From Lichina pygmaea (taxonomy: Eukaryota > Ascomycota > Lichinomycetes > Lichinales > Lichinaceae), in contig OY730170.1 of assembly GCA_963422465.1 (NCBI GenBank), forward strand, positions 372,001 to 436,000: 64,000 bases of DNA. Direction: 5' to 3'. Shown here piece after piece: positions 30,980 to 43,471 of this stretch (the first letter of the stretch is position 1; the number at the start of each line of letters is the position of its first letter). The translations under genes and the position numbers were made by a program. The notes under the pieces were generated by a model. It saw only the letters and a list, made by a program, of their open reading frames with translations. It searched no databases and was not told the origin of the DNA.

Positions 30980-32125
30980 CTGTAGTTCACTGTACTGTAG
31001 ATTTCGTGGGTCCATGCTGTAAGCATAGCTTCCTTGTGGTATTTCTCCTTTGATAGACACGGGTTTGTCTCAGTCCCTATCAGAGGTGGTTAAGAGCTCC
31101 TGTCTCTTGTCCTGAGCTGTCTGTTCTGGTAGGTCCTTGCCTCCTGATGTTGCCAGTTGGTGGGCTACTTCCAATGTCTGATCGTAGTTGTCCTATTGTT
31201 CGAGGGATAGCTGAGCCTCTCCTGGTGAGTCCTCTGGCTCAATGACATTCCAGTCTCTGTCGAGTGTATTAAGTTGCTGCCAGTGCACCTTGTTCTTTGA
31301 ACAACAGTCTTTCGCCATGTGGCCTAGCTTGCCACAGGCATAGCACTTCAGTGCTTTCCCCTTTTTGTTGTTCCTTCTCTTTGTGAACCTTCCCTTGTGG
31401 TAGACTGCATCCAGTTCCATAGGTGCATAGCCATATGGGTCATGTGGTGGTGCCTTGTTAGGCAGCTTATAGTGGTTGCTCACATGCTATGCGGGGTGGC
31501 TGTATCCTCTGTTGTGGTGTTTCTCCATCACTCGCTCGAATAGCTTGTCATCAATGTTGATTGCTTGTGCGATGAGTTTGTCCAGTGTGTTGACTGCTTG
31601 TCTGTTGAAGGTGATTTCATCCTTCATGTTTTCCTTGAGTCCATGTCAGTACATGACCATCAGAGTGTTGTTGTCCCAGTCAGTCAGTACTGAGTATTGT
31701 TTGAACTGCGTGGTGTACTCTGCGGCTGAGCGTTGTTGTTTGATGTGCTGGATCATTCGTATAGCCACTTTGTCTTTGTTAGATGGTCCAAGGATCCTTT
31801 TGATCTTGTCCTTAAATCATGTCCATTTTGTCATCCATTCTGTTGTGCTGTCGTGATCTCTGTTTCCTGAGAGATGTTTGTTGACGTAGGGCTTGATCCA
31901 TCAATAAGCATTGCCTCTCATGTAAGTGGTTGCGAAGAGGGGCCACTTGTCCTTAGGCAGCTTTGTCTCTGGTTGGAATTGAAAGTAGACTTGGAGTTGC
32001 ATAAGCCAGTCATCAACCTTGTTCCTTTCGCCGTAGAACAGGTCTGGCTTGGCAATGCTAATCTTTCCATCTGGGAAGTTGGGGTTGGTTGCTCCTGAGG
32101 TACTCATCCTTGAGGGTCTTCAAAG

Positions 32126-32869
32126 TGTTGCAGTCTGTACTGTACTGTCCTATCCGAGTATAGGATTAGGGTGAGAGGTGGAAGGCGGGTTGGTTCTTGC
32201 AGGAGAGGAGTGTCAAGGAGTGCGAAGGGGTTTGGTGGAACATGGTGGTGGTGACACCTGATCAACAGCTTTGTACAAAAGGATTTTATTGAAGTAGATC
32301 TAGTTGTCTGGATCACAACATGAGTTGAAGACGATTGTTCCATAGGGGAACTATCGCCTGGCTATATAGTGTCCAGTTTGTGAGCAGAGTGAGCTCTGCT
32401 CACTTTGCTCACTTTTCATGCACACTGCGGTGAGCTGGGTGAGCTCTGCTCACTTTGCTCACTTTTCATGCACGCTGCAGTGAGCTGGGTGAGCTCTGCT
32501 CACTTTGCTCACTTTTCATGCATGCTGTGGCGAGCTGGGTGAGCTCTGCTCACTTTGCTCACTTTTCATGCACACTGCGGTGAGCTGGGTGAGCTCTGCT
32601 CACTTTGCTCACTTTTCATGCATGCTGCGGTGAGCTGGGTGAGCTCTGCTCACTTTGCTCACTTTTCATGCACGCTGTGGCGAGCTGGGTGAGCTCTGCT
32701 CACTTTGCTCACTTGTTCGTGCATATGCATGCTGCGGTGAGCACCCCCTGGTTTGTCTTGCCAGTCATGTGACTAGTTCCCGTGTCACGCTGTCTGGTAC
32801 TTCTGTCCAGTATCCTGTCTGCTGCTTTCTGTGAGTATATAAAGACTGTGTTCCTCCTGGGTCGTAACA
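32126..32869 (-). repeat. Element D 5' LTR with seven-unit dyad array
   Basis: Pairs with 26191-26784. It is 150 bp longer, exactly three 50-bp units. Array at about 32,379-32,745. Confidence 0.9.
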
Positions 32870-35800
32870 GGCCAGCCATTGCTTGGTCATGGACTTCTTG
32901 GAACAGGTGTAGGTGTAGCTCATCATTCTCAGGGATCCAGAGTCAGTTCTTGTAGAAGAGATAGTTATTTTCCAAGCTGCAGTCTGAGAGAGACACTTCT
33001 CAACTGTGCCTGACACTATCCCTTAGCATCTGTGACACTGTTGCCACTGGATCACCTTCAGCAAGGTTATTATAGGCAGCTTGGATGACATCTGAAAGAG
33101 GTGCAGCATCAGGTTCAGTGTCAACTGGTACAGCTTCTGAACATCTCAGGATCTGCATAGGCTTGACTTGAACCTCTGAATGTGTGAGATTCTTGGGCTT
33201 GAGGACAACTTACTCCATGAAGTCTTGACAGAGATCACTGTCTGACAGGAGATCTTGGGAATGTTGAGTGAGGGTGTCAGTCTTGCACTGACTGCCTGGA
33301 CAGTAGCTGATCTTGAAATTGAAGTGTGACAAGAACTTACTTCAACAGGCTTGACAGTGGGAAAAGCACTTTGACAACATGAAGTACTCCAAGTTCTTGT
33401 GATCAGAGATCACCTTGACAGGTTCTGGAGATCCTTCAAGCTCTGCTCACCATTCTTCAAAGACACAGACAATTGCCAGCAACTCTTTGTTGTAGATCTT
33501 GTAGTTGCATTCTGCTGGCAGGTGGCAGTGTGACAAGAAGGCAACAGGGTGTAGAATTCCTTCATGGTCTGGCTGTGACAGGACAGCACCAGAGATGTAG
33601 TCAGAAGTGTCAGTCTTAACAACACACTCCTTCTCCAGATCAAAGTGCTGCAGGATGGGTGCAGTGCTGAACACCTTCTTGATACTTTCAAACAAGTGCT
33701 GCTGTGGGGTTTCCCACTTGAAGGCAATATTCTTCTTGGTCAGAGCTGTGAGTAGGGATGCAAGCTTGGCAAAGTCTTTGATGAACCAGCAGTAGAAGTT
33801 TGCAAAGGTAATGAAGCTCTGCACTTTCTTGAGACTGGCAGAAGGCTTCCACTCCTTGATGGTGTCAGTCTTGGCTGGGTCCATGCTCACAGATCCGGGT
33901 TAGCTGTCTTCAGTGGCAGACTGAATGATGAGGCCAAGGTACTTGACTTGATGCACTTCAAAGTCGCACTTGGAGATGTCAACTTGCAGTCTTGCATCTT
34001 GTAGTCGACTGAGAACAAGCTTGACATACTTCTGGTGTTCCTTGAGTGTCTGACTGTAGACAAGGATGTTATCCACATAGGCAGTGCCAAAGACATCAAG
34101 GATGTCAGGTCCCAAAACATCATTGATGTAGTTCTGGAACATGCTTGGAGTATTGGCAAGACCAAAGAGCATGACAAGGTATTTGTAGAGGCCTGAGCGT
34201 GTACGGAACGCAGTCTTCCATTCTTCACCTTCCTTCATCTGGATACGGTTGAAGGCACCAACAATGTCAAGCTTGGTGTACCACACAGCTTTGCAAAGCT
34301 GGTCCAACATCTTCTGGATCAGTGGCAGGGGGTAACAGTTCTTGATGGTGATGGTGTTGAGTGCTCTGTAGTCTACACAGAAACACAATCCACCTCCTGG
34401 CTTCTTGCCAAAGAGGACTGGTGCAGCAGCAGGTGATGAAGATGCTTGAATGAAGCCCTTGTTCAGGTTCTCTGTCAGGTACTTCTTGAGAACTTCGAGT
34501 TCTTCTCTGCTCATGCTGTACAGAGGTCCAGAGGGTGCCAGGGTTCCTGGTTCCATCTTGATCTTGTAGTCAACTCCTGGGCGTAGAGGAGGAAGCTTGT
34601 CAGTGTTATCCTTGCTGAAGACATCCAGAAACTTGTGGTACTGAGCAGGGAGAAGTGTGGCAGGATCCACACACTTCTTTGGCTTCAACACCTGCTCAAT
34701 GTCTCTCAGAGAAACACTGAACACCTGGTGATCTGGCTTGGCAGCAAGAAGAGAAAATGTGGCAGTATTGATGGGGATTGGTGTGGCAGAAAGAGGCTTG
34801 GGATCCTGAGACTTTCCAGCAGACATCTTGGCTTCAAGATCCAAAGAGATTGGATAGCCATTGTTTGACTTGAGGTATGCGGATTAGCAGTGATCTGACT
34901 TGAACATGATTGAGGTGTTTGTCTAATCAATGTGTGGCCTGTGCTTCTGGAACCATGGCATCCCCAGAATCACATTATAGTGAAGACCAGGAGACACAAA
35001 GAGAGAGACTTCTTCCTGGTGCACGCCATGTGCTGTGGTCATGATTGTCTTGGCGAGATGTGTGGTTTGTGATGTCTTGCCATCGAATGATCGCAATGTG
35101 CGTGGGTTTGTTTGTTTGTTTGATTCTTACACTGGTAGTAGCTTTACAGCCATGCAGATCTTCTAGCTAATAGTGAACTCCTTCAGAAAACCTTTGAAGA
35201 GATAAAAACTGAAGGCAGGGTGTGACTAGGGAATGTAACAAAAGGAATCTTGAAGTTTCTGGTAAGAGAAGAGAATCTAGGTATTGGGTTGGGAATAGTG
35301 GAGTTTGAAAGCTAGATTAAACTGGTTTAGTTTTTTCAAAGACATAAACCAGTACAAGAACTTCTGTAGTAGCTCTGGGTTTGAAATAATAGTGGTGAAG
35401 TCTTGGGGATTAAAAGAGACTTGTTGTCTTTGTCTTGAATAAAGAGAGTATGAAGAGGTGATATGTTTTGCAGTTTCCTCTGCTTGACCACACACACATA
35501 GTGGGGTAGGGAAGTCAGGAACTCCAGCTCTGAAAAGAAAACTTGCCAGACCAATTCTTCCAGTCCTGATTTGCAGTAGCAGACTTGCCTCAGCTTTCTG
35601 TAACTCTTTGTAGAGCTTCAGATTGTTTTTGTGTGGCTTTTGACAGAAAGTCTGCTAGCCTGGATAGCTTCTTCTTTTCTTCTCTTCCTATTGGTCTTCC
35701 CACTCTTTAGTAAAGAGCTTTTGTAGCTCTTTCTTTGAACTAGCCTGGTTAGTAGTTATTTGACTTAACCAAGTGAATTCCCACTTAGGAGAGATAGTTG

Positions 35801-37514
35801 AGGATTCCTTTAAAGGTTTCTTCAAGAGAGAGGCATAGCAGGAAATAGTGGAAAAGATACTGTCAAGAAAGTATTTGAGAGGGGAGTTTTGAATAGAAGA
35901 AAGAAAACAGGCAGTGCGAAATTTAAAGTAGAGGTCTAGAGGTAGAAGAAAAAGCTCACTCTCTAATAGAAAAGAAGGAGTGGCTTTGAAAGCACCCCCA
36001 ATAAGTCTTAGGCATCTGTTTTGAAATGAAACAAGAGAAGAGATATTGGAGGATTTTCTTAGAGGGTTAAACTAGATCCCCACTGCATAGCTCAGTAGAG
36101 ATCTCAGTATAGCAGTGTACACCAGACATGATGTGTGAACTGGAAAGCCCCAAGTAGAATAGGAAGTTCTAGAAAGAGAAGAGAGTGCTTTCTGTGCTTT
36201 TTGAAGAATAATCCTCTGGTGTTTGTGCCAGTGGAGCTTTGCATCTAGGTACACTCCAAGTACTCACACTTCTTCTTTTGGTTTGAGAATCACATTCCCC
36301 AGTCTGAGCTTGAGCTGAAGATTGTCTGATCTTCTTCTGGAAAAATGAAGTATTTTATAGTTCTCATGTGAGAAGACCATTCCATGTCTTGCAGCCCAGG
36401 ATAGACATTTGTGGTGTGTGTTCTTTAACTTCAGAAGGTTACTTTTCAAGGAGTGACCAAAAGCAAGCAGATTTGTATCATCTGCAAACCCCAGGGCAGA
36501 TACACCAGAAGAGGGAGTATGCACAGTCTCATGCAATTCAGAAATGTAGAATAGAAAAAGAATAGAGGATAGTGGAGAATCTTGAGAAACTCCACAATGA
36601 ATAGGAATAGAACAAGACTCAGAATCATCAAAGACAAGAGTGGTAGAGCGCTTATCACAGAAGGAGTAGATCCAGGAAGCTAGCCAGGCAGGTATTCTTT
36701 TTCTTTTCAGAATTTGCTGTAGTATCTTGGGGAGAACTCTGTCATAGGCTCCTGAGATACCCAGTGAGAGTAGGGATGCAACCATGCCTTCCTTCCAGAC
36801 TTTTTCCACTTGGGAGGTGAGAAGGAAAAGTGCTGCTTCTGTGGATCTTTCTTTCCTAAAGCCCATCTGGATATCTGGCAATAGTCCAGCTTCTTCTGCT
36901 ATCTTGCTTAGTCTGGCTGCAGCAATAGCTTCCATCAGCTTGCCTGTTGTGTTTAGCAGAGCTATAGGGCACCAGGCTTTAGCTTGATTGTAGGTTCCCT
37001 TGCCAGGTTTCCTCAAGCAGACTGTTTTTGCAATCTTAAATCTTTCAGGGAAGTACTCTAGTTTCCAGCATGTTGAAGTCAGAATAGCTAGAGCTTGGCA
37101 GAACCTAGGCCCCAGAGCTCTCAGAAATCCATTTGGCTGCTTGTCTCTCCCTCCTGCTGTGAAAGGTTTCTTCTTGGCCAGAATTTGCTCCACTTCTTCA
37201 CATGTTACCTCCTGGGAGAGCTGTATCTCAGAGATAGTCTGGGAGCTTTCTGAGCCTGGTTCTGGAACTAGAGCTTTTGGAAAGAACTGCTGTGAGAAGG
37301 CTTTAGTCTTTTCCTCAAAGGTTTTGGCTATTCCTTCTTGTGTTTCCAGGTCAGGAACCAGAGGAAGATCAGGAGTCTTGTTGGCTTTGGACTTTCCCCA
37401 CTTTGCAAGCTTCCAGAACTTTGAAGAGCTGGCCAGCTCATGGATTTGGTGTCTGAAAGTGTTCTGTTTTCCATCTCTGACTGCCTTTTTCTTGAGCTTA
37501 GTTGCTTGCTCAAG

Positions 37515-38005
37515 TGTTAAAGGCCGGGCCGGGTTCACACAGAAGGCAGCTCGGTCTGTTGCTTTGCAGGGCGGATTCTAGACAGGGACTCAGTAGAGGA
37601 ATAGACAGGTGGGGTAACTCTCCTGTGCTATTGTCTCAGTATGATGGGTTTGTATTGTGTGTTCAGCCTGGAGAGCTAATCCCTCCAGACTCTTTGGGGG
37701 GTCTTTATACAGATGCCCCAAGGGGGGGGGTCTTTATACAGATGCCCCAAGGGGGGGGGTCTCCTCGAGGGGTATCATCCTTTTGCGTGGACGAGCTTCT
37801 CGCTTAGCTCCTGCTTGTCCACCGGACGAGCTCCTCGCTTAGCTCCTGCTCGTCCACCGGACAAGCTCCTTGCTTAGCTCCTGCTCGTCCACTGGATGAG
37901 CTCCTCGCTTAGCTCCTGCTTGTCCACCAGATCAGTCAGATGTTGTTCTGCATGACTAACACTCCTCCCTCACTTACCTGGGCTGTTCCGGCCTAGGCCT
38001 TAACA
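37515..38005 (-). repeat. Element J 3' LTR
   Basis: Four units of the 35-bp dyad repeat at about 37,788-37,930. A roughly 30-bp duplication around GGTCTTTATACAGATGCCCC repeats the minus-strand TATA region. Partner LTR 49723-50184. Confidence 0.9.
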
Positions 38006-38066
38006 CTATCCTCTCCCTTCAAGGGTTCTGTCCCCAGATCCTTTTCGTTCCTGCTCCTCTTTTGTC

Positions 38067-38639
38067 ATGAACCAAAGCCAGACAACTTGAACTTGTTATC
38101 GCAGTTTTCTTTCTTCTTGTATTGGCAAAATAGGCAAGGAATCAAAAATTGTATGCGGTGCTTGTTGTCGCAACCACGCCAAGTGTGTTGTGAGCTCCGC
38201 ATCATCTTTTTGTTGTCGGTGTGTTGAGAAGGGTTGTCACTGCGACCTTCATCTCTCAGAATCAGAATGGAAGAAGATGGAACTTAAGCACAAGCAGCTT
38301 GAGGCTCAGTTGCGGGAGACTGATGACCAATTGTCAAAGTTGCTTCCCCAGCAGATCTACCTCTGCTGGCAGCTGGGTTGTCTCTCACAGAAGGAGGCTG
38401 ATGCCATCTGTTGTGAGCTGTCTGCCATCAAGGATCAGGAATCCCTTGATGCTCAGGAACAGGAGGCTCTCCGTGTTATCTGCGAACAGGAGGCCAGTCA
38501 GGCTGCTGCTCCACTGTCCTTTGAGGACATCTTCTCTTCAGAGGCTTTGGCTTCTCTCAAGCTGTTGTCTCTGTCAGACCTGGTCGCTGCAGGTTTGCTT
38601 GGTGGTAATCCACCAGCTTCTGGTTCATCGCAGGGCTGA
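38067..38639 (+). pseudogene. Antisense Zn(II)2Cys6 coiled-coil gene of element J
   Basis: Starts 62 bp inside the 3' LTR. Cluster spacing C-x2-C-x6-C-x8-C-x2-C-x6-C is complete (CGACCRNHAKC, then FCCRC, then C). A coiled coil follows (WKKMELKHKQLEAQLRETDD). Broken. Confidence 0.65.
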
Positions 38640-41600
38640 AGTTCTCAGTTGGTTCCCACAAATTTTCCTCTTTGTCAAATCCTAACCACTTCACCAGGTA
38701 CTCAGTTTTCTGTCTGTTTCTTCAACTATCCAGGATCTTTTCAACATCGTACTCTTCTTTGTCATCCTCAAAGTTCTATTCTGTCTTGATCTCTGTGTCG
38801 CTGGGTGCTGGTTCAAGCAGTGAGACATGGAATACTCAGTGTATCCTTGCTTTTTGTGGTAGTCTCAGTTGATAGTTGACCTTCCCAGTGTGCTTCTCAA
38901 TTTTGAATAGTCTGATTCGTACGTGATCCAGCTTTTTGCTTGGTCACTTTGAGCGCAGGTTTTTTGTTGATAGGTAGACCTTATCCCCCCTTTCCAGGGT
39001 TGGTCCCTTCAACCTTTTGTTGTGTAATCGGCGGGTGGTGGTGTCCTGGGCATGGTCGATTGTTGTTTTCATCATCTTGTGCATAGCAGCAAGTTTGCTA
39101 ACATCAACAATATTGCCTCCTGCTGTTGCCTGCCATTGGGGGTTTCTTCCGTAGTTCGCAAAGAATAGTGTTGTCCCTGTCACACTATGTTGCTGGTTGT
39201 TGTACACAAACTGGGCTATTGGTAGCAGTTCCACCCAGTTATCCTGCTGGTGGTTGATGTAGTGTTGTAGATACTGCTCTATTGTCTGGTTTGTCCGCTC
39301 AGTTTGTCTGTCAGTTTGTGGGTGGTAGGCTGTTGACATCCTTGTATCAATGCCAAGTTGCCTTGTCCACATGTTCCAGAATTTCAAGATGAAGAGTTTG
39401 TCTTGATCTGAGATGATTGTCTTTGGTAGCCCTCAGTGGCTTACCAGCTCTCTGAGTAGGATACTCGCAAGTTTGTTCGCAGTTCCTGACTCTTTCCACA
39501 GGACCTGGTGGGTGTATTTGGTGAGCTTGTCAACAACCACCAAAATGCTATCGTATACCACCTTTATTGCTGGGTCTGTTGACTTTGGCAACTTGACCAC
39601 AAAATCCATTGTGATAGTTTCCCATAGTGCCTCAGGTAGGTCTATTTGCTGTGCCTGCCCATAGGGCTTATGTCTTGATGGCTTGTTCTTTGCGCACTGT
39701 TCGCAGTTGTGGATGAACTCTGCCACTTTGCACTTCATTCTGTCAAAGTGGTAATTCCTTTGGATTTTCTCCAAGGTTTTATCTTGCCCGGGGTGTCTGT
39801 GCAAAGGTCTGTCATAGTGCCTCCAGATCACCTCCTCTTGTGCTCTTTCTGGCACAATTTCCTTTTTGTTTGCCACCTTGTGGCCAAGGGTAAGGAGTGG
39901 ACCCTTTGTTTCTGTTGTTGCCAGTTGGGGTTGGGCATAGACCAGGGTTCATCCTTTTGTTGCTAGGATTGGGTGTTCCTCTGTTGTTTTCTCATCCATC
40001 AGGTCTAGTCACCTGCTGAGAGCGTCCGCTCAAGCATTTTCAGTGCTCTTCTGGTAGAGGATTTGGAAGTTGTATGATGCTAACAACTCTGCCCATCAAA
40101 CTTGCTGTCAGTTTAGCTTCTTTGTTGTTGTGAAGTAAGCTAGGTTCTTGTGGTCTGAGTACATGTCTACTGTGTATTTTGCCCCCTCCAAGTAAGGCCT
40201 CCATTCTTGGAATGTGTTGATGATTGCTAGCAACTTTTTGTTGTGAACATCGTACCTCAGTTCTGGGCCAGAGAACTTTCTTGATCAATACACGACAGGG
40301 TGTAAGCGGTTGTCGGTGTCTGGTTGACACAAGCAGGATCCCAATACTTAGTCTGAGGTATCAGTTTCCAGAATGATCCTCTTCTCAGGATCAAATGATG
40401 CCAAAATGGGTGCGGAGATGAATTTATCCTTCAACTCCTGGAAGGCCGCTTGTTGGCTCTCCCCCCACCTGAAAGATTTGTTCTTTCTGGTTAACTCTGT
40501 CAAGGCTGCTGCTGTTCTTGAGTAGTTCTTGATGAATCATCAGTAGAAGTTTGCAAATCCTAGGAAGGATTGTACTTCTTTGAGGTTTTTGGGTGTTGGC
40601 CAGTCTTGTACTGCTGCCGTCTTTGTGTCGTCCATTCAGATTCCTTCTGTTGTCAGGATCAACCCTAAATATTCCACTTCTTTTGTGTGGAAAACACTTT
40701 TATCAAGGTGTAACCTTATACCTGCTTTCCAGAGCGCATGTAGGATTGTTTTGACATGCTGTTTATACTCCTCCAAGGTTCCATTGGTGTATACCAAGAT
40801 ATCGTCAATATAAGCAGTGACAAATATATCCAGGTATTGTCAGAGGACAGCGTTAATAAGTGATTGGAATGTCGCCAGTGTATTTGTAAGGCTGAATGGC
40901 ATCACAGTATACTTGTAGTGCCTGTACCTTGTACGAAAGACTGTCTTCCATTCCTTGCTGTCTTTCATCCTAACCAGGTTGAAAGTGCCTCAAATGTCAA
41001 ACTTGGTGAACTATTTGGCTTCTTGGATCCAGTCTTGGATTTCTGATATCAGTGGCAGTGAGTAGTGGTTCTTCACTGTAATCGCATTTAGCTGCCAGTA
41101 ATCAACACACAGTCAAAGTTTGCCATCTTTCTTTGGCACAAACAATATTGGGTATCCAGCTGGTGATGTTGAAGGTCTTATGAACTCTTTCGCTAGGTTC
41201 TTGTCCAGGTAGTCTCTCAGGGCCTCAAGCTCTTTTGCTGACAGAGTGTAGATAGGGCTGTGTGTGGGTTTTTTTCTGTCTTCCAGTGGAATCTTGTGGT
41301 CCCACTCCTGATGTTCCAGTAGTGTTGTGATCGCTGTTTCTTCGAACATCTCCTGGTATTCTTTATACTCACTTGGCAACTGTGGTGCCTGAGTCTTGCC
41401 CACAGCATCTTGCGTGGTGCAAAGTTGTTGTGTTCGGGGTTTCATCCAGGCCACACAGGCCTGTCTGTGCTGGTGGTATTTCTTCCAGCGTGTCAGTGAG
41501 ATTTCTTTAATCGTCACCCCTAGTTCTGACATGACCAGTGTCTTATCTGGAAAGACTAGTTACCTTCTTCTCCAGTCAATCCTTGGGTTTTGTTTTTCCA

Positions 41601-42494
41601 ACCACGGAAGTCCCAATATAACTTCATGTGGTGTCTGGACCAAGTCGAATTCCTCTGTTCTGATTGTCATGCCATGGACACTCAGTCTCAGGCTCTTAGT
41701 CTCCTTCATCACTTATCCCTTGTCTTTGGAGAGTGGTGTTCTGTCCACTACCATCAACTGGTAGGGGTCTTTCTTACCTTGGACTGGAATCTTGTTTCTT
41801 CTGGCAAAGCTCTCTGACATGAAGTTGCCAGTCACACCAGAGTTGATCATGGCCTTAGCCAACTGCCCATTGACTCTGATCTTGATGCGAAAGTGCGGGC
41901 TGCAGGCTGTTGCGTCAAGGCTTGGCTTGACTCCTTCCTCCCAGGGTGTTGTCTTGCCTGCTCTTCTGACTCTGGTTTTGAAGAGCACTGCTAGTTTTTT
42001 GAGCTGCCTAGACCCTGGGCCTGACGCTCTACTGTGTGTTGTTTGCATCGTGTGGTGAGGCATCATTCCCACAGGTCTTGGTTGCAATCATCAGCAATGT
42101 CTCTGACCTGTGTGATGCTGAGAGTATTGTTGACCTATCGTGACACTTGTGTCTCCCCTATTTCCGATAGGGTTGTGTCCTGTTGTTGAAGGACAGGTTT
42201 GTCAGGGACTGGTGGTGGCTGGGGTTCTTTGTCATCAACTTGTTCCTCCATATAGCTGGTTGTGTCAAACTCGGAGATCAGGTCATCCTTCCAGTGGATT
42301 CTGTCAACCTTCCTTCAGACCTTGTCAAGGTGGTCCAAGGTTTCTTGGAGCATGTTCTCAAGTTTTTCAGCGTGTTGTCGGAGGTTGTCCTCCTCTCTGA
42401 GGAGTGCCGCCTCAGGGTGATTGTAGGGCAGTGTGTCTTGGGGAGCCCTCTGGGGCTCCTCCATCTCCCTGCCTTTCCAGGCGCTTGTGGTGTT

Positions 42495-42888
42495 TGTTAA
42501 AGGCCAGTCCACGTTCACACAGAATGTGGGTGGTCCTGTCTTCGACCAAGGAGGGCAGGGACTCAATAGATGAATAGCAAGTGGGGTAACTCTCTTGCTA
42601 TTGTCGCTTGTAGTGTGCGTTCAGCCTGGAGAGCTATTCTCTCCGGCTATCTGGGTTCTTATATACAGGAGCCTGAGGGGGGGGGGGGGTCCTCCCGAGG
42701 GGTATCAGCTTTCTGCGTGGACGAGCTGGACGAGCTGGTTACACATCGTCTTCCTTGTCCACTGTGGACAAGCTGGACAAGCTGGTTACACATTGTCCAC
42801 CTTGTCCACCGGGTTGGGTGAACATTGTTCTGTGTACCTCTGTACACTCGCTTCGGTCAGCTCAGCTGTTCTGGCCTGGGCCTTAACA
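42495..42888 (-). repeat. Element K 3' LTR
   Basis: TGTTAAAGGCCAGTCC...GGGCCTTAACA. It contains two roughly 46-bp units with arms GTGGACAAG and CTTGTCCAC at about 42,717-42,822. Minus-strand TATATAAG lies near 42,658-42,665. Confidence 0.9.
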
Positions 42889-42940
42889 CCATCCCCTCCC
42901 TCCAAAGGTTCTGTCCCCAGATCCTCTCACTTCTCTTACC

Positions 42941-43471
42941 ATGACCCGGACATCTTGTGTTAATCATCGTGGAGTCCTCGGTTCTTGTGTTGGCAAGATG
43001 GGCAAGGTATCCAAAGTTTCATGCAGCGCATGTTGTTGTGACCGTGCCAAGTGTGTCGTCAGTTCAGAGTCCACATTTTGCGGTCGGTGCCTTGAGAAGG
43101 GTCACTGTTGCGATCTCCATCTCGCGGAGTCGGAGTGGGAGAAGATGGAGCTTGAGCGCACTCAGCTTGAGGCTCAACTGAAGGAGATCGAGGAGCAGGA
43201 GTCTGTTCTCCTTCCTCGCAAACTTCGTCTCTGTTGTCAGTTGGGTGTGTTGTCCAAGAAGGAGGGTGAGGCCATCAAGCGTGAGCTTGCTGTGATTGAG
43301 GATCAGGAGGATCTCAAGCAGGAGGCTACACGTGTGGAGTCCCCGCCACCTTTGGAGGACTTCTTCTCTTCGGAGGCTTTGGCTTCTCTCAAGCCTTTGT
43401 CTCCATCGATCCTGGCTTCTGCAGGTTTTGTTGGTGGAAACTCCGCAGTTTCTTGTTTGTCGCAGGGCTGA
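42941..43471 (+). CDS. Antisense Zn(II)2Cys6 coiled-coil protein of element K
   Basis: 176 residues from ATG 42941, 53 bp inside the 3' LTR, opposite in strand to gag-pol. The Zn(II)2Cys6 cluster is complete: C28-x2-C31-x6-C38-x8-C47-x2-C50-x6-C57, the spacing of Gal4-type fungal DNA-binding domains. Residues about 65-125 are a predicted coiled coil (MELERTQLEAQLKEIEEQES), as in Gal4-type dimers. The C-terminal part is Ser/Leu-rich with an acidic patch (PPPLEDFFSSEALASL) that could be an activation region. Basic residues near the cluster are fewer than in most Gal4-type domains. The frame looks whole. Family spacing is seen directly; DNA binding and control of the LTR are inference. Confidence 0.75.
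   Translation: MTRTSCVNHRGVLGSCVGKMGKVSKVSCSACCCDRAKCVVSSESTFCGRCLEKGHCCDLHLAESEWEKMELERTQLEAQLKEIEEQESVLLPRKLRLCCQLGVLSKKEGEAIKRELAVIEDQEDLKQEATRVESPPPLEDFFSSEALASLKPLSPSILASAGFVGGNSAVSCLSQG

Larger units (their letters stand above)
26191..32869 (-). mobile_element. Element D: Ty3/gypsy chromovirus, family 1
   Basis: Insertion in the integrase part of E2; target duplication ggcca. LTRs 26191-26784 and 32126-32869. Minus-strand parts: gag 32107 to about 30620 (MSTSGATNPNFPDGKISIAK) with CCHC CYACGKLGHMAKDC near 31,300-31,350; three-finger region 30979-30707; protease 30569-29991; RT about 29950-29166 (YLDD); RNase H about 29141-28640; integrase about 28530-27700 (WEDMSIDFITKLPKS); chromodomain about 27430-27270 (YLVKWKGYPDSENTW). 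Antisense gene at 26828-27328. Better preserved than A; broken at a few places. Confidence 0.9.

Noticed and set aside
37725-37760. G-runs in the J and K LTRs as assembly padding
   Set aside because: The runs recur in both LTRs of each element and in the related C LTRs, so they are real sequence, though their exact lengths may be uncertain.
42941-43471. Host transcription factor gene captured between elements
   Set aside because: The same gene recurs at the same internal position in three related elements, so it belongs to the element.
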